From: Rikenellaceae bacterium
GTDB lineage: Bacteria > Bacteroidota > Bacteroidia > Bacteroidales > Rikenellaceae
DNA length: 64,000 nt
Assembly: GCA_015059685.1 (NCBI GenBank)
Contig: SUZW01000001.1
Span: forward strand, 1-64,000
Reading direction: 5' to 3'
The notes beneath the pieces are model-generated. The model had not been told where the DNA came from, searched no databases, and saw only the letters and a program-made list of their open reading frames with translations. This document shows positions 52,252 through 60,981 of the stretch, piece after piece (position 1 is the stretch's first letter; the number at the start of each line of letters is the position of its first letter). Both the position numbers and the translations under genes were made by a program.

Positions 52252-54150
52252 ATGAAGAGAGTTTTTGGGTTGATAGCCCTACTTGTAATTGCGCCCATAG
52301 TGGTCATGGCGCAGGCGACACGAGTTGTGTGCGACGAGAGCTGCAAAACCGAGTCGGGGGCTACGGCCGTCAAAGGAGATGGCTTTGCTGTGGTGTCGCC
52401 CGTAGGTCGTGGTACGGTGCAGATGATAGAGATGGCACCCCGCCTCAACTCGCTCGAGGGTAAGACAATTGCCGTTGTGGGTGGCAGTTTTATGGCTCGC
52501 ATCACCCACCCCGAAATCAAACGACTTATCGAGCAACACTACCCCACATCTCGTGTTATCTTGCTCGACGAGATAGGCTCGGCGGGTGTATATCCTGCGC
52601 CTGGCGTTACTCGTCGCTCGAAGGAGGAGTTTCAGGCGAAGCTGCGCTCGATGCGTGTCGATGCCGTAATTTCGGGTAACTGCGGTTGCGGACTCTGCAC
52701 ACCGAAGGAGGTGGGCTCCTGTATCGCTGCCGAGTATATCGGTATCCCTGCGGTGGCCATTGCTGCACCAACCTTCACCGAGCAGGTCTTCTACACCTCG
52801 ACAAACAATGGCGTGCCTGCGCCACGAGTTGCCGAGTACCCGGGAGCCTTCGCTTCGCATACGACCGATGAGCTCATAAAGAACACCCGTGAGGTGTTGT
52901 GGCCTCAAATCGTGAAGGCGCTGACAACCCCGATATCTGCCGAGGAGTTGGAGCGTAGCGCCCGCAGAGACAGGGGCGACATCCGTGACGATATATTCTA
53001 CGGTACTCTGCAAGAGGTGAACGACCACTTCCGAGAGATGAATTGGTCCGACGGTCTGCCAATCGTGCCACCGACATTCGAGCGAGTGAGCGAGTTCCTT
53101 CGTTTTACCGATAAGGCGTGGAATGAAACCGTTGCTGTGCTGCCTGTGGCTCATCGCAACACCACCGTATGGCATGTGGCTGTAAATGGTGTTATGGCGG
53201 GTTGTAAACCCGAGTATATGCCTATCCTTATAGCTATGACAAAGGCTATGGGAGCAGGCTCGTTCCGTCGCACGCTGGCAAGTACACATGCCTGGGTACC
53301 CTACTGCTGGTTGAACGGCCCTGTGGCACGACAACTCGGCATCGACTGCGGTCAGGGCGAGATAAACGAGGCGGCAAATGTTGCGATAGGTCGCTTTATG
53401 AGCCTTGCGCTGATGAATTTGGCGGGCTACTACATCAAGCAAAACCGTATGGGAACCTTTGGCTACCCTCTGCCTTGGTGCTTGGTCGAAGACGAGGTGG
53501 CGTGTCGTGAAATTGGCTGGAAGCCTTACCACGCACGACTCGGATATCAGATGAATGACAACACCATAACCACCTGCTCAACGCTCCTTTGGGGCAACAA
53601 TATGGCACCTTCGACCACCAATCCGCAGAAGATTATGGAGCTTCTGGCGTGGGATATTACGGAGCGTTGTCAGTTTGCTCTCGGTAGTGGCAAGCAGTTT
53701 ACCTTTCGCACCATCCTGCTCACAAAACCTATTGCACGCAACCTTGCGGTAAAGTATCGCACCCCGTTTGCCCTCGAACAAGACCTAATTCGCACGGCTC
53801 GTCGCTCGCTCAAGGAGCGTGTCTTTGCCAACTATTACGCCAACCCGGGCAGCAACCCCGAGGAGCGTCATCCTATCCGCAATTGGCGAGGACATCTAAC
53901 CCGCACCGAGGGGGCTTCGATGACCTCGACCCCTGTGTGGTACGACTCGCCCGAGGCGGAGATGATGACCATCCCTGCGATGAAGGAGGATATGACAGCC
54001 TTTATCATCACGGGCGATGAGAGCCGCAATAAGGTGCAGACAATGCCGGGTGGCGGTTTCCAGACCGAATTTATCGAGTTGCCTCGAGCGTGGGATAAGC
54101 TTATGCAGGAGCGAGGTTACAAGCCGTTGTCGGAGTTCTATATTAAATAG
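52252..54150 (+). CDS. Exported UGSC-like family protein
   Basis: A 632-residue protein with signal peptide (1-20, cleavage at VMA-QA). Residues about 60-230 look like the UGSC domain: IAVVGGSFMARITHPEI, a central ISGNCGCGLCTPKEVGSC with cysteines where relatives have selenocysteine-Gly-Ser-Cys, then IPAVAIAAPTFTEQ. The remaining about 350 residues contain NWSDGLPIVPPT, which I associate with the same family. Cysteine pairs suggest redox chemistry; substrate unknown. The annotated start at the first in-frame ATG (52144) overlaps the terminator, so ATG 52252 is used. Confidence 0.75.
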   Translation: MKRVFGLIALLVIAPIVVMAQATRVVCDESCKTESGATAVKGDGFAVVSPVGRGTVQMIEMAPRLNSLEGKTIAVVGGSFMARITHPEIKRLIEQHYPTSRVILLDEIGSAGVYPAPGVTRRSKEEFQAKLRSMRVDAVISGNCGCGLCTPKEVGSCIAAEYIGIPAVAIAAPTFTEQVFYTSTNNGVPAPRVAEYPGAFASHTTDELIKNTREVLWPQIVKALTTPISAEELERSARRDRGDIRDDIFYGTLQEVNDHFREMNWSDGLPIVPPTFERVSEFLRFTDKAWNETVAVLPVAHRNTTVWHVAVNGVMAGCKPEYMPILIAMTKAMGAGSFRRTLASTHAWVPYCWLNGPVARQLGIDCGQGEINEAANVAIGRFMSLALMNLAGYYIKQNRMGTFGYPLPWCLVEDEVACREIGWKPYHARLGYQMNDNTITTCSTLLWGNNMAPSTTNPQKIMELLAWDITERCQFALGSGKQFTFRTILLTKPIARNLAVKYRTPFALEQDLIRTARRSLKERVFANYYANPGSNPEERHPIRNWRGHLTRTEGASMTSTPVWYDSPEAEMMTIPAMKEDMTAFIITGDESRNKVQTMPGGGFQTEFIELPRAWDKLMQERGYKPLSEFYIK

Positions 54151-54174
54151 TACCCCACATAATTTACCAGAGGC

Positions 54175-54221
54175 AAAAAAGAGTTGCGCCAACCTCCGAT
54201 AAGCTGGCGCAACTCTTTTTT
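54175..54221. terminator. Strong bidirectional terminator between UGSC-like gene and ileS
   Basis: 17-base perfect arms: six A, GAGTTGCGCCA and the complement TGGCGCAACTC, six T, loop of 13. The arm core TTGCGCCA/TGGCGCAA equals the ends of the 6099-type elements. Confidence 0.92.
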
Positions 54222-54238
54222 AATATCTATAGCGACTG

Positions 54239-57200
54239 CTATGCTCGCTTGATTGCGATTTTGAGAGCTATTTCGTTCACATCGCTTGCCACAACGAATT
54301 CGCCCTGTGGCTCGGTGGCGGTCTTGACACTTACGGCCAAGGTTTGCTGACCGATATAAGGCGCAAAGTCGGCAACGGCTGCGTGTACCGCCTCGATATC
54401 CTCAATCTCGACCTCAATCTTGTCGGTAACCTCCAAGCCCGACTCCTTGCGGATATTTTGGATGCGGTTCACCAACTCTCGAGCCACACCCTCACGCAAC
54501 AACGCCTCGGTAAGGGTGATGTCGAGCGCAACGGTGAGTTTGCCCTCGCTCGTTACCAACCAACCCGGCATATCCTCCGATGTAATCTCGAAGTCGGCAG
54601 GGGTTACGGTGATCTGCTCACTACCCATATCAAGTACGATTTCAGTAGAAGACTCAATTTCTGAAATCTTCTCCTGCGAGAACTCGGCTGTCATCGCAGC
54701 TATCTGCTTCATATACTTGCCGTAGCGAGGTCCCAAGGTCTTGAAGTTAGGCTTGATGCGCTTGGTGATAAGACCTGTCGTCTCACGGATAAGCTCCATC
54801 TCCTTGATATTTACCTCGTTGAGAATAAGCGACTTAACCGCTAACAAGTGCTCCTCGGTTGTGTCGTCAAGCACCGGAATTAGCACCTTTGCAAGCGGCT
54901 GACGCACCTTGATATTGACCTTACGACGCAAGGCGAGCACCATCGACGATACCTGCTGTGCCATGGCCATCATATCCTCCAAACGGCTGTCGATAAGCGA
55001 CTCGTCGCACTTCGGGAACGAAGAGAGGTGTACCGACTCCTCTGTGTGGCGACCACTCAATGCGTTGAGGTCGCAGAAGATGCGGTCCGAGATGAATGGC
55101 GCAAATGGTGCAGCCAACTTCGCAACGGTCTCGAGGCAGGTGTAGAGGGTCTGATAAGCCGAGAGTTTATCCTCGTTCATCTCGCCACCCCAGAAACGCT
55201 TGCGGTTGAGGCGTACATACCAGTTCGACAAGTTCTCGCCCACGAACTCCTGAATAGCACGAGCCGCAGGTGTCGGGTCGTAGTCCTCGAGCGATGTGGT
55301 AACATCCTTTACGAGGGTATTCAACAACGATATAATCCAGCGGTCAATCTCCGGACGACGCTCCATTGGCACCTCCGCCTCCTTGCCCGTGAAGCCGTCA
55401 ATGTTGGCGTAAAGGGCGAAGAACGAGTAGGTGTTGTAGAGTGTTCCGAAGAACTTACGGCGTACCTCATCCACTCCATCAACATCGAATTTGAGGTTAT
55501 CCCATGGGTCGGAGTTTGCGATCATATACCAACGAGTGGCATCTGCTCCATACTTGTTGAGCACCTCGAATGGATCTACGGCATTACCCAAACGCTTCGA
55601 CATCTTGTTGCCATTCTTGTCGAGGACAAGACCGTTCGAGATTATATTCTTGAACGCCACGCTGTCGAACAACATTGTAGCGATAGCGTGCAAGGTGAAG
55701 AACCAACCACGAGTCTGGTCCACACCCTCGGCGATAAAGTCCGCAGGGAACAACTTGTCGAAGCAGTCGGCATTCTCGAACGGGTAGTGACGCTGTGCGT
55801 AAGGCATAGCACCCGAGTCGAACCAAACATCTATCAAGTCGCTCTCACGGCGCATTGGCTCGCCCTTTGACGACACCAACACGATATTATCGACATACGG
55901 CTTGTGAAGGTCGATATTGTTGGTTGAGTAGTTCTCGGCCGACATATCGCCCACCTTGAAGTTCTTGTATGGATTTTCGGTCATAAAGCCCGCCTCGATT
56001 GACTTCTCAATCTCGGCCATGAGCTCCTCAACCGAGCCGATACACTTCATCTCCGAGTAGTCCTCGGTAGCCCATATTGGGAGAGGCGTACCCCAGAAGC
56101 GTGAGCGTGAGAGGTTCCAATCTACCAAGCCCTCTAACCACTTGCCAAAACGACCGGAACCTGTATATTCAGGCTGCCACTTGATTGTGTCGTTCAACTC
56201 CATCATTCGCTCACGGAGTGCCGTAGTGCGGATAAACCACGAGTCGAGAGGGTAGTACAACACCGGCTTGTCGGTACGCCAGCAGTGTGGGTAGGAGTGG
56301 GTGTGCTTCTCGATTTTGAAGACTTTGCTCTCGCCTTTGAGCATTACGCAGATGTCGATATCGAGCGTTGTATCGCTATCTGCCAACGCAGCATCGTAGG
56401 CATTTTTAACATAACGACCCGCCCACTCGTTGTAGAGTGCTACATCAACATACTTCTCAACAAACTCCTTGTCCAAGTCCTCCAAGCGGAAGAAACGGCC
56501 CGAACGATCCACCATTGGGCAGTTCTTACCTGCGGTATCGACCATAAAGAGTGGTGCAATACCTGCGGCACGAGCCACACGGTCGTCATCAGCACCAAAG
56601 GTAGGTGCGATATGAACAATACCTGTACCATCCGAAGTGGTTACATAGTCGCCCACGATAACACGGAACGCATCGCCCATAGGCTTCACCCAAGGGATAA
56701 GCTGCTCGTAGCCGATGCCCTCCAACTCCTTGCCCTTGAAGGTCTGCTCCTCAACCTCGAAAGTACCCTCCTGCTTCTTGCCGAAGTAGGAACCTACGAG
56801 CTCTTTCGCCATAATGATAGTCTGGCGAGCCTCGGTGTATGGGTTTTGGCACTTCACACGAACATACTCGATAGAAGGGCCTACGCAGAGCGCAGTGTTC
56901 GATGGGAGTGTCCAAGGTGTGGTGGTCCAAGCGAGGAAGAACAACTCGCCCTCGGCACCCTCGAAGAGGTGCTCGCTCTTCTCGTTGCGTGCGATGCGGA
57001 ACTGTGCCGTACAAGTTGTATCCTTAACATCACGATAGCAACCCGGCTGGTTCAACTCGTGAGTCGAAAGACCCGTACCTGCGGCAGGCGAATATGGCTG
57101 AATGGTGTAGCCCTTATAGAGCAAACCCTTGTCATAGAGTCGCTTCAAGAGATACCACAAAGTCTCGATATATTTGTTGTCGTAGGTGATATATGGGTCG

Positions 57201-57634
57201 TCGAGATTTACCCAATAGCCCATCTCTCGGGTGAGGTTGCTCCACACATCGGTGTACTTCATCACATCCTCACGGCAACGACGGTTGTACTCCTCGACGG
57301 TAATCTTCTTGCCGATATCCTCTTTGGTGATGCCGAGAGTCTTCTCGACACCCAACTCTACGGGCAAGCCGTGAGTATCCCAACCCGCCTTGCGGTTTAC
57401 ACGATAACCCTGCTGTGTCTTGTAGCGACAGAAGATATCCTTGATGGTGCGGGCCATGACATGGTGAATACCCGGCATACCATTTGCCGAAGGGGGTCCT
57501 TCGTAGAATATAAACGATGGCGCACCCTCACGAGTTTCGACACTCTTGCGGAAGGTATCTTTGCTGTCCCACTCGGCGAGTACCTCATCGGCCACCGCCT
57601 TCAAATCGAGATTTTTATACTCTTTGAACTTCAT
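54239..57634 (-). CDS. ileS: Isoleucyl-tRNA synthetase
   Basis: A 1131-residue class I synthetase that charges tRNA-Ile and edits valine. The HIGH-equivalent is in PPSANGMPGIHHVMART near 49-65 (GIHHV), usual for the long IleRS2-like subgroup. The editing domain follows, with FGADDDRVARAAGI near 352, then KMSKRLGNAVDP near 690. The C-terminal region fits the long form. It stands alone, next to the bidirectional terminator. Confidence 0.96.
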   Translation of the reverse strand: MKFKEYKNLDLKAVADEVLAEWDSKDTFRKSVETREGAPSFIFYEGPPSANGMPGIHHVMARTIKDIFCRYKTQQGYRVNRKAGWDTHGLPVELGVEKTLGITKEDIGKKITVEEYNRRCREDVMKYTDVWSNLTREMGYWVNLDDPYITYDNKYIETLWYLLKRLYDKGLLYKGYTIQPYSPAAGTGLSTHELNQPGCYRDVKDTTCTAQFRIARNEKSEHLFEGAEGELFFLAWTTTPWTLPSNTALCVGPSIEYVRVKCQNPYTEARQTIIMAKELVGSYFGKKQEGTFEVEEQTFKGKELEGIGYEQLIPWVKPMGDAFRVIVGDYVTTSDGTGIVHIAPTFGADDDRVARAAGIAPLFMVDTAGKNCPMVDRSGRFFRLEDLDKEFVEKYVDVALYNEWAGRYVKNAYDAALADSDTTLDIDICVMLKGESKVFKIEKHTHSYPHCWRTDKPVLYYPLDSWFIRTTALRERMMELNDTIKWQPEYTGSGRFGKWLEGLVDWNLSRSRFWGTPLPIWATEDYSEMKCIGSVEELMAEIEKSIEAGFMTENPYKNFKVGDMSAENYSTNNIDLHKPYVDNIVLVSSKGEPMRRESDLIDVWFDSGAMPYAQRHYPFENADCFDKLFPADFIAEGVDQTRGWFFTLHAIATMLFDSVAFKNIISNGLVLDKNGNKMSKRLGNAVDPFEVLNKYGADATRWYMIANSDPWDNLKFDVDGVDEVRRKFFGTLYNTYSFFALYANIDGFTGKEAEVPMERRPEIDRWIISLLNTLVKDVTTSLEDYDPTPAARAIQEFVGENLSNWYVRLNRKRFWGGEMNEDKLSAYQTLYTCLETVAKLAAPFAPFISDRIFCDLNALSGRHTEESVHLSSFPKCDESLIDSRLEDMMAMAQQVSSMVLALRRKVNIKVRQPLAKVLIPVLDDTTEEHLLAVKSLILNEVNIKEMELIRETTGLITKRIKPNFKTLGPRYGKYMKQIAAMTAEFSQEKISEIESSTEIVLDMGSEQITVTPADFEITSEDMPGWLVTSEGKLTVALDITLTEALLREGVARELVNRIQNIRKESGLEVTDKIEVEIEDIEAVHAAVADFAPYIGQQTLAVSVKTATEPQGEFVVASDVNEIALKIAIKRA

Positions 57635-57703
57635 ATATGATAGTGTTTTTGCTTATATGCGCATAATATCACGCAAAGATAAGAAAAAACTTTGTTTTTT
57701 AGG

Positions 57704-57738
57704 TTAAGAATTAAAAATTAAGACTTAAAAATTAAGAA
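57704..57738. repeat. AAGAATT/AAAAATT heptamer tract
   Basis: Five seven-base units alternating TTAAGAA, TTAAAAA, TTAAGAC in the spacer upstream of ileS and the desulfoferrodoxin gene. Confidence 0.65.
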
Positions 57739-57751
57739 GGAGCCTCCAAAC

Positions 57752-57782
57752 TTTGCAAAACAGTAAAAAAACACTATATTTG
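57752..57782 (+). promoter_or_regulatory. Promoter of the desulfoferrodoxin gene
   Basis: TTTG at 57752-57755, 19-base spacer, TATATTTG at 57775-57782. Textbook spacing. Confidence 0.75.
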
Positions 57783-57820
57783 TATGTGCAGTCAGTAATG
57801 TATAATTAAAATATAGTATT

Positions 57821-58198
57821 ATGGCAACAAAGTTTTATGTTTGTAAGCACTGCGGAAATGTAGTACACAAGTGCGTAGATTCGGGCGTAGCGGTAGTTTG
57901 CTGCGGCGAGAAGATGGAGGAGTTGGTAGCCGGTACGGTAGATGCAAGCCGTGAGAAGCATATACCTGTAGTTACAAAGCTCAACGATTGCAGAATAAAG
58001 GTTGAGGTGGGAAGTGTGGCACACCCTATGTTGCCCGAGCACCATATAGCCTTCGTCTATCTCGAGACCGAGCATGGCGGTCAGCGTGTCGATTTGACCG
58101 ACAAGCCCGAGTGCGAGTTCTGCGTATGTGCCGATAAGCCGGTGGCAGTATATGAGTACTGCAACCTGCACGGCTTGTGGAAGGCAGATGTGGAGTAA
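57821..58198 (+). CDS. Desulfoferrodoxin (superoxide reductase)
   Basis: A 125-residue class I desulfoferrodoxin. An N-terminal rubredoxin-like centre uses Cys8, Cys11 and the Cys27-Cys28 pair. The superoxide-reducing centre II has EKHIPVV (Glu/Lys and His near 45-48), HPMLPEHHI near 68-76 and CNLHGLW near 114-120, giving four His and one Cys ligand. It reduces superoxide to peroxide without making oxygen, a defence of anaerobes. Own promoter and terminator. Confidence 0.95.
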   Translation: MATKFYVCKHCGNVVHKCVDSGVAVVCCGEKMEELVAGTVDASREKHIPVVTKLNDCRIKVEVGSVAHPMLPEHHIAFVYLETEHGGQRVDLTDKPECEFCVCADKPVAVYEYCNLHGLWKADVE

Positions 58199-58220
58199 CC
58201 TTCGAGGTTTAACGCTAAAT

Positions 58221-58255
58221 GTGGGGGCCGATTTTGTCGGCTCCCACTCTTTTTG
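58221..58255 (+). terminator. Terminator after the desulfoferrodoxin gene
   Basis: GTGGGGGCCGA and TCGGCTCCCAC pair with one G-U, then TCTTTTTG. Confidence 0.88.
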
Positions 58256-58407
58256 TCGGCTGTAACACCCTCGGTTTTTTGGTAAAAAATGGTGGTTTTG
58301 TGAAAAAAATGCAGCAAAGAGTTTGCAGTTCAGAAAAAACTTCGTAATTTTATAGAACGATTTTAAGACTTGAAACTAAAAGTAGAACACTTAAAACTTA
58401 TAAGACT

Positions 58408-60561
58408 ATGAAAAATTACTCACCAAAAGAGATTAAGAACATCGTTCTTATTGGCGCCCCGGGCTCGGGTAAAACTACCTTGGCAGAGGCTATGGCTTAC
58501 GAAGGCAAGGTCATCGACCGCCGAGGTAGTATCGAAAATAACAACACCTTGTCGGACAACACCGACATCGAGCACGAATACAAGCGCTCAATCTATGCAA
58601 CAACACTCTTCACGGAGTTTATGGGCCGCAAGCTCAACATCATCGACTGCCCGGGTTCCGACGACTTCTGCGGTAACCTCTTCTCGGCATTCAAGGTGGG
58701 TGATGTGGGCGTGATGCTCGTAAATGCACAGAATGGCTGGGAGGTTGGTAATGTTATCCAGGGCCGCTATGCCCGCATCCTCAACAAGCCACTCATCGCT
58801 GTTGTGAACCAACTCGACACCGAGAAGGCTTCGTATGAGAACGCTCTCGAGACCATGAAGGCGCAGGCTTCGGTTAAGCCGGTTGTTGTGCAGTATCCTG
58901 TAAATCAGGGCGTTGGTTTCGACTCGTTCATCGATGTCTTGATGATGAAGATGTATCGCTTCACCGACGAGAACGGTACTCGTGAGGAGTTGGATATCCC
59001 TGAAAGCGAAATGGAGAAGGCGTTGGCTCTCAATCAGGAGCTGGTTGAGACTGCAGCCGAGCACGACGACGCTCTGATGGAGCTCTACTTCGAGAAGGGT
59101 TCGCTCACACAAGACGATATCCGCTCGGGTTTGAAGATTGGTGTCGCAAAGCGTAAGGCTATGCCTGTATTCTGCGCAAGCGGTAAGAAGGATATCGGTA
59201 CAAAGCGTCTGATGGAGTTCATCATAAATGTTGCCCCTGGTCCAACTGTAGCCCCTGCATTCCCAACCGTTGATGGCGACGAGGTTGTTGCTGACGAGAC
59301 TGCACCTACAGCTCTCTTCGTATTCAAGAGCCAGATCGAGGGCCACATCGGTGAGATTAACTACTTCCGTGTTGTTCGTGGTAAGCTGACCGAGGGTATG
59401 GAGCTTGTAAACTCTCGCACAGGCAACAAGGAGAAGCTGACACAGATCTTTGCCGTAGCAGGTAAGAACCGTATCAAGGTTTCGGAGCTGTCGGCAGGTG
59501 ATATCGGTTGCACCGTGAAGCTGAAGGGCACTCGCACAAACGACACTTTGGCCGCTGCCAATGCCCCTGTGACTCTGGAGCCTATTGTATTCCCTGAGCC
59601 ACGCTACCGTGCTGCCGTGAAGGCAAAGGTACAGGCCGACGAGGAGAAGCTCGGTAAGGTTCTGCTCGATGCTCGTTTCGAGGACCCTACAATTCTCGTT
59701 GAGTACTCGAAGGAGTTGAAGCAGACCATCATCCAGGGTCAGGGTGAGCACCACCTCAACATCCTCCGCAACCGTGTCTTGGCAGACAGCAAGATTGACA
59801 TGGAGTTCTTCGCACCGAAGATTCCGTATCGTGAGACCATCACCAAGGTTGCTCAAGCCGACTATCGTCACAAGAAGCAGTCGGGTGGTGCAGGTCAGTT
59901 TGGTGAGGTGCACATGGTTATCGAGCCATACTACGAGGGCATCGAGGAGCCTTCGAAGTACAAGGTAAACGGCAAGGAGATTACCGTAAACATCAAGGGT
60001 AAGGAGGAGTACGACCTCGAGTGGGGTGGTAAGCTTCAGTACTACAACTCGATTGTCGGTGGTGCTATCGATGCACGCTTCATGCCTGCAATCTTGAAGG
60101 GTGTGATGGAGAAGATGGACGAGGGTCCGTTGACAGGTTCGTATGCTCGCGATATCCGCGTTGTCATCTACGATGGTAAGATGCACCCGGTAGATTCGAA
60201 CGAGATCTCGTTTAAGCTCGCTGCCCGCAATGCATTCAAGGAGGCGTTCCGTAACGCAGGTCCGAAGATTATGGAGCCTATCTACAATGTCGAGGTCTTG
60301 ACACCATCTGATTATATGGGCTCTGTTATGAGCGACTTGCAGAACCGTCGTGCCATGATTATGGGTATGGAGTCCGACAAGGGCTTCGATAAGCTCAACG
60401 CACGAGTTCCGTTGGCAGAGCTCTATCGCTACTCGACTACATTGTCGTCGCTCACCTCGGGTGCTGCAACATATACGATGAAGTTCGATTCGTACGAGCA
60501 GGTGCCAAGTGATGTTCAGGAGAAGCTGTTGAAGGCCTACACTGACACCGACGAGGAGTAA
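58408..60561 (+). CDS. fusA2: Elongation factor G paralog EF-G2 (GTPase-defective type)
   Basis: A 717-residue EF-G-like protein with all five domains, close in layout to EF-G2 of Bacteroides. The P-loop is GAPGSGKTT; the switch I RGITIT sequence is lost (EYKRSIYATT); switch II reads DCPGSDDF where canonical EF-G has DTPGHVDF, so the catalytic histidine is missing; the G4 motif is NQLD. In Bacteroides thetaiotaomicron the paralog supports translation during carbon limitation without GTP hydrolysis; this protein likely does the same. The canonical fusA is not in the window. Confidence 0.93.
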   Translation: MKNYSPKEIKNIVLIGAPGSGKTTLAEAMAYEGKVIDRRGSIENNNTLSDNTDIEHEYKRSIYATTLFTEFMGRKLNIIDCPGSDDFCGNLFSAFKVGDVGVMLVNAQNGWEVGNVIQGRYARILNKPLIAVVNQLDTEKASYENALETMKAQASVKPVVVQYPVNQGVGFDSFIDVLMMKMYRFTDENGTREELDIPESEMEKALALNQELVETAAEHDDALMELYFEKGSLTQDDIRSGLKIGVAKRKAMPVFCASGKKDIGTKRLMEFIINVAPGPTVAPAFPTVDGDEVVADETAPTALFVFKSQIEGHIGEINYFRVVRGKLTEGMELVNSRTGNKEKLTQIFAVAGKNRIKVSELSAGDIGCTVKLKGTRTNDTLAAANAPVTLEPIVFPEPRYRAAVKAKVQADEEKLGKVLLDARFEDPTILVEYSKELKQTIIQGQGEHHLNILRNRVLADSKIDMEFFAPKIPYRETITKVAQADYRHKKQSGGAGQFGEVHMVIEPYYEGIEEPSKYKVNGKEITVNIKGKEEYDLEWGGKLQYYNSIVGGAIDARFMPAILKGVMEKMDEGPLTGSYARDIRVVIYDGKMHPVDSNEISFKLAARNAFKEAFRNAGPKIMEPIYNVEVLTPSDYMGSVMSDLQNRRAMIMGMESDKGFDKLNARVPLAELYRYSTTLSSLTSGAATYTMKFDSYEQVPSDVQEKLLKAYTDTDEE

Positions 60562-60580
60562 AAATTGTTCTGATGAGTTC

Positions 60581-60661
60581 TTTTTGCACGAATCTACGGA
60601 GAGCGGAATGCTCACATAGGTTTACTATGCTCCGCTTCCGCTCCCTTGCTTCGCACAAAAA
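60581..60661. repeat. CTCACATA hairpin element, copy 2
   Basis: TTTTTG/CAAAAA outer arms, GAGCGGAA (60601-60608)/TTCCGCTC (60636-60643), CATAG/CTATG inner. Core CTCACATAG...CTATGCTCCG. Directly after the EF-G2 gene. Confidence 0.7.
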
Positions 60662-60754
60662 TAATCTCATCATCGCCGATTTACGGGCTGAAAGCCATAT
60701 AAAAAATCTAAATGAAACCTAACTAACCAATTTTTTCATAAGCATTATTTCGAA

Positions 60755-60790
60755 GGGGGTAGAGTTGTGAAACTCCGCCCCTGTTTTTTT
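60755..60790 (+). terminator. Terminator downstream of EF-G2
   Basis: GGGG..GAGTT pairs with AACTC..CCCC (two mismatched bases in the middle), followed by seven T. Confidence 0.75.
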
Positions 60791-60794
60791 GTTG

Positions 60795-60899
60795 TTTGGT
60801 GGGTGATTTCAGCGTTGGACTGCGAGCGACAAATTCCTCACATACGATTAGTATGCTGCGGATTTATCGTCTTGTCCGCCTTGAAATCCCCGCACCAAA
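60795..60899. repeat. CTCACATA hairpin element, copy 3 (105 bases)
   Basis: A long imperfect hairpin: TTTGGTG/CACCAAA, GATTTCA/TGAAATC, GGAC/GTCC, GACAAATTC/GATTTATCGTC, CATAC/GTATG. Core CTCACATAC...GTATGCTGCG is shared with copies at 24500 and 60581. A C run follows at 60902. Confidence 0.75.
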
Positions 60900-60919
60900 C
60901 ACCCCCCCCCATAAAACAA

Positions 60920-60960
60920 GAGAGGCTGTCGCAACCCCATTGAGTTGGACAGCCTCTTCT
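60920..60960. terminator. Terminator of the BACON lipoprotein gene
   Basis: AGAGGCTGTC and GACAGCCTCT, 10-base perfect arms with a 17-base loop, flanked by A-rich and T-rich ends; functional for the minus-strand gene. Confidence 0.75.
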
Positions 60961-60981
60961 AAATCGAGGTTGGCCTATTGG

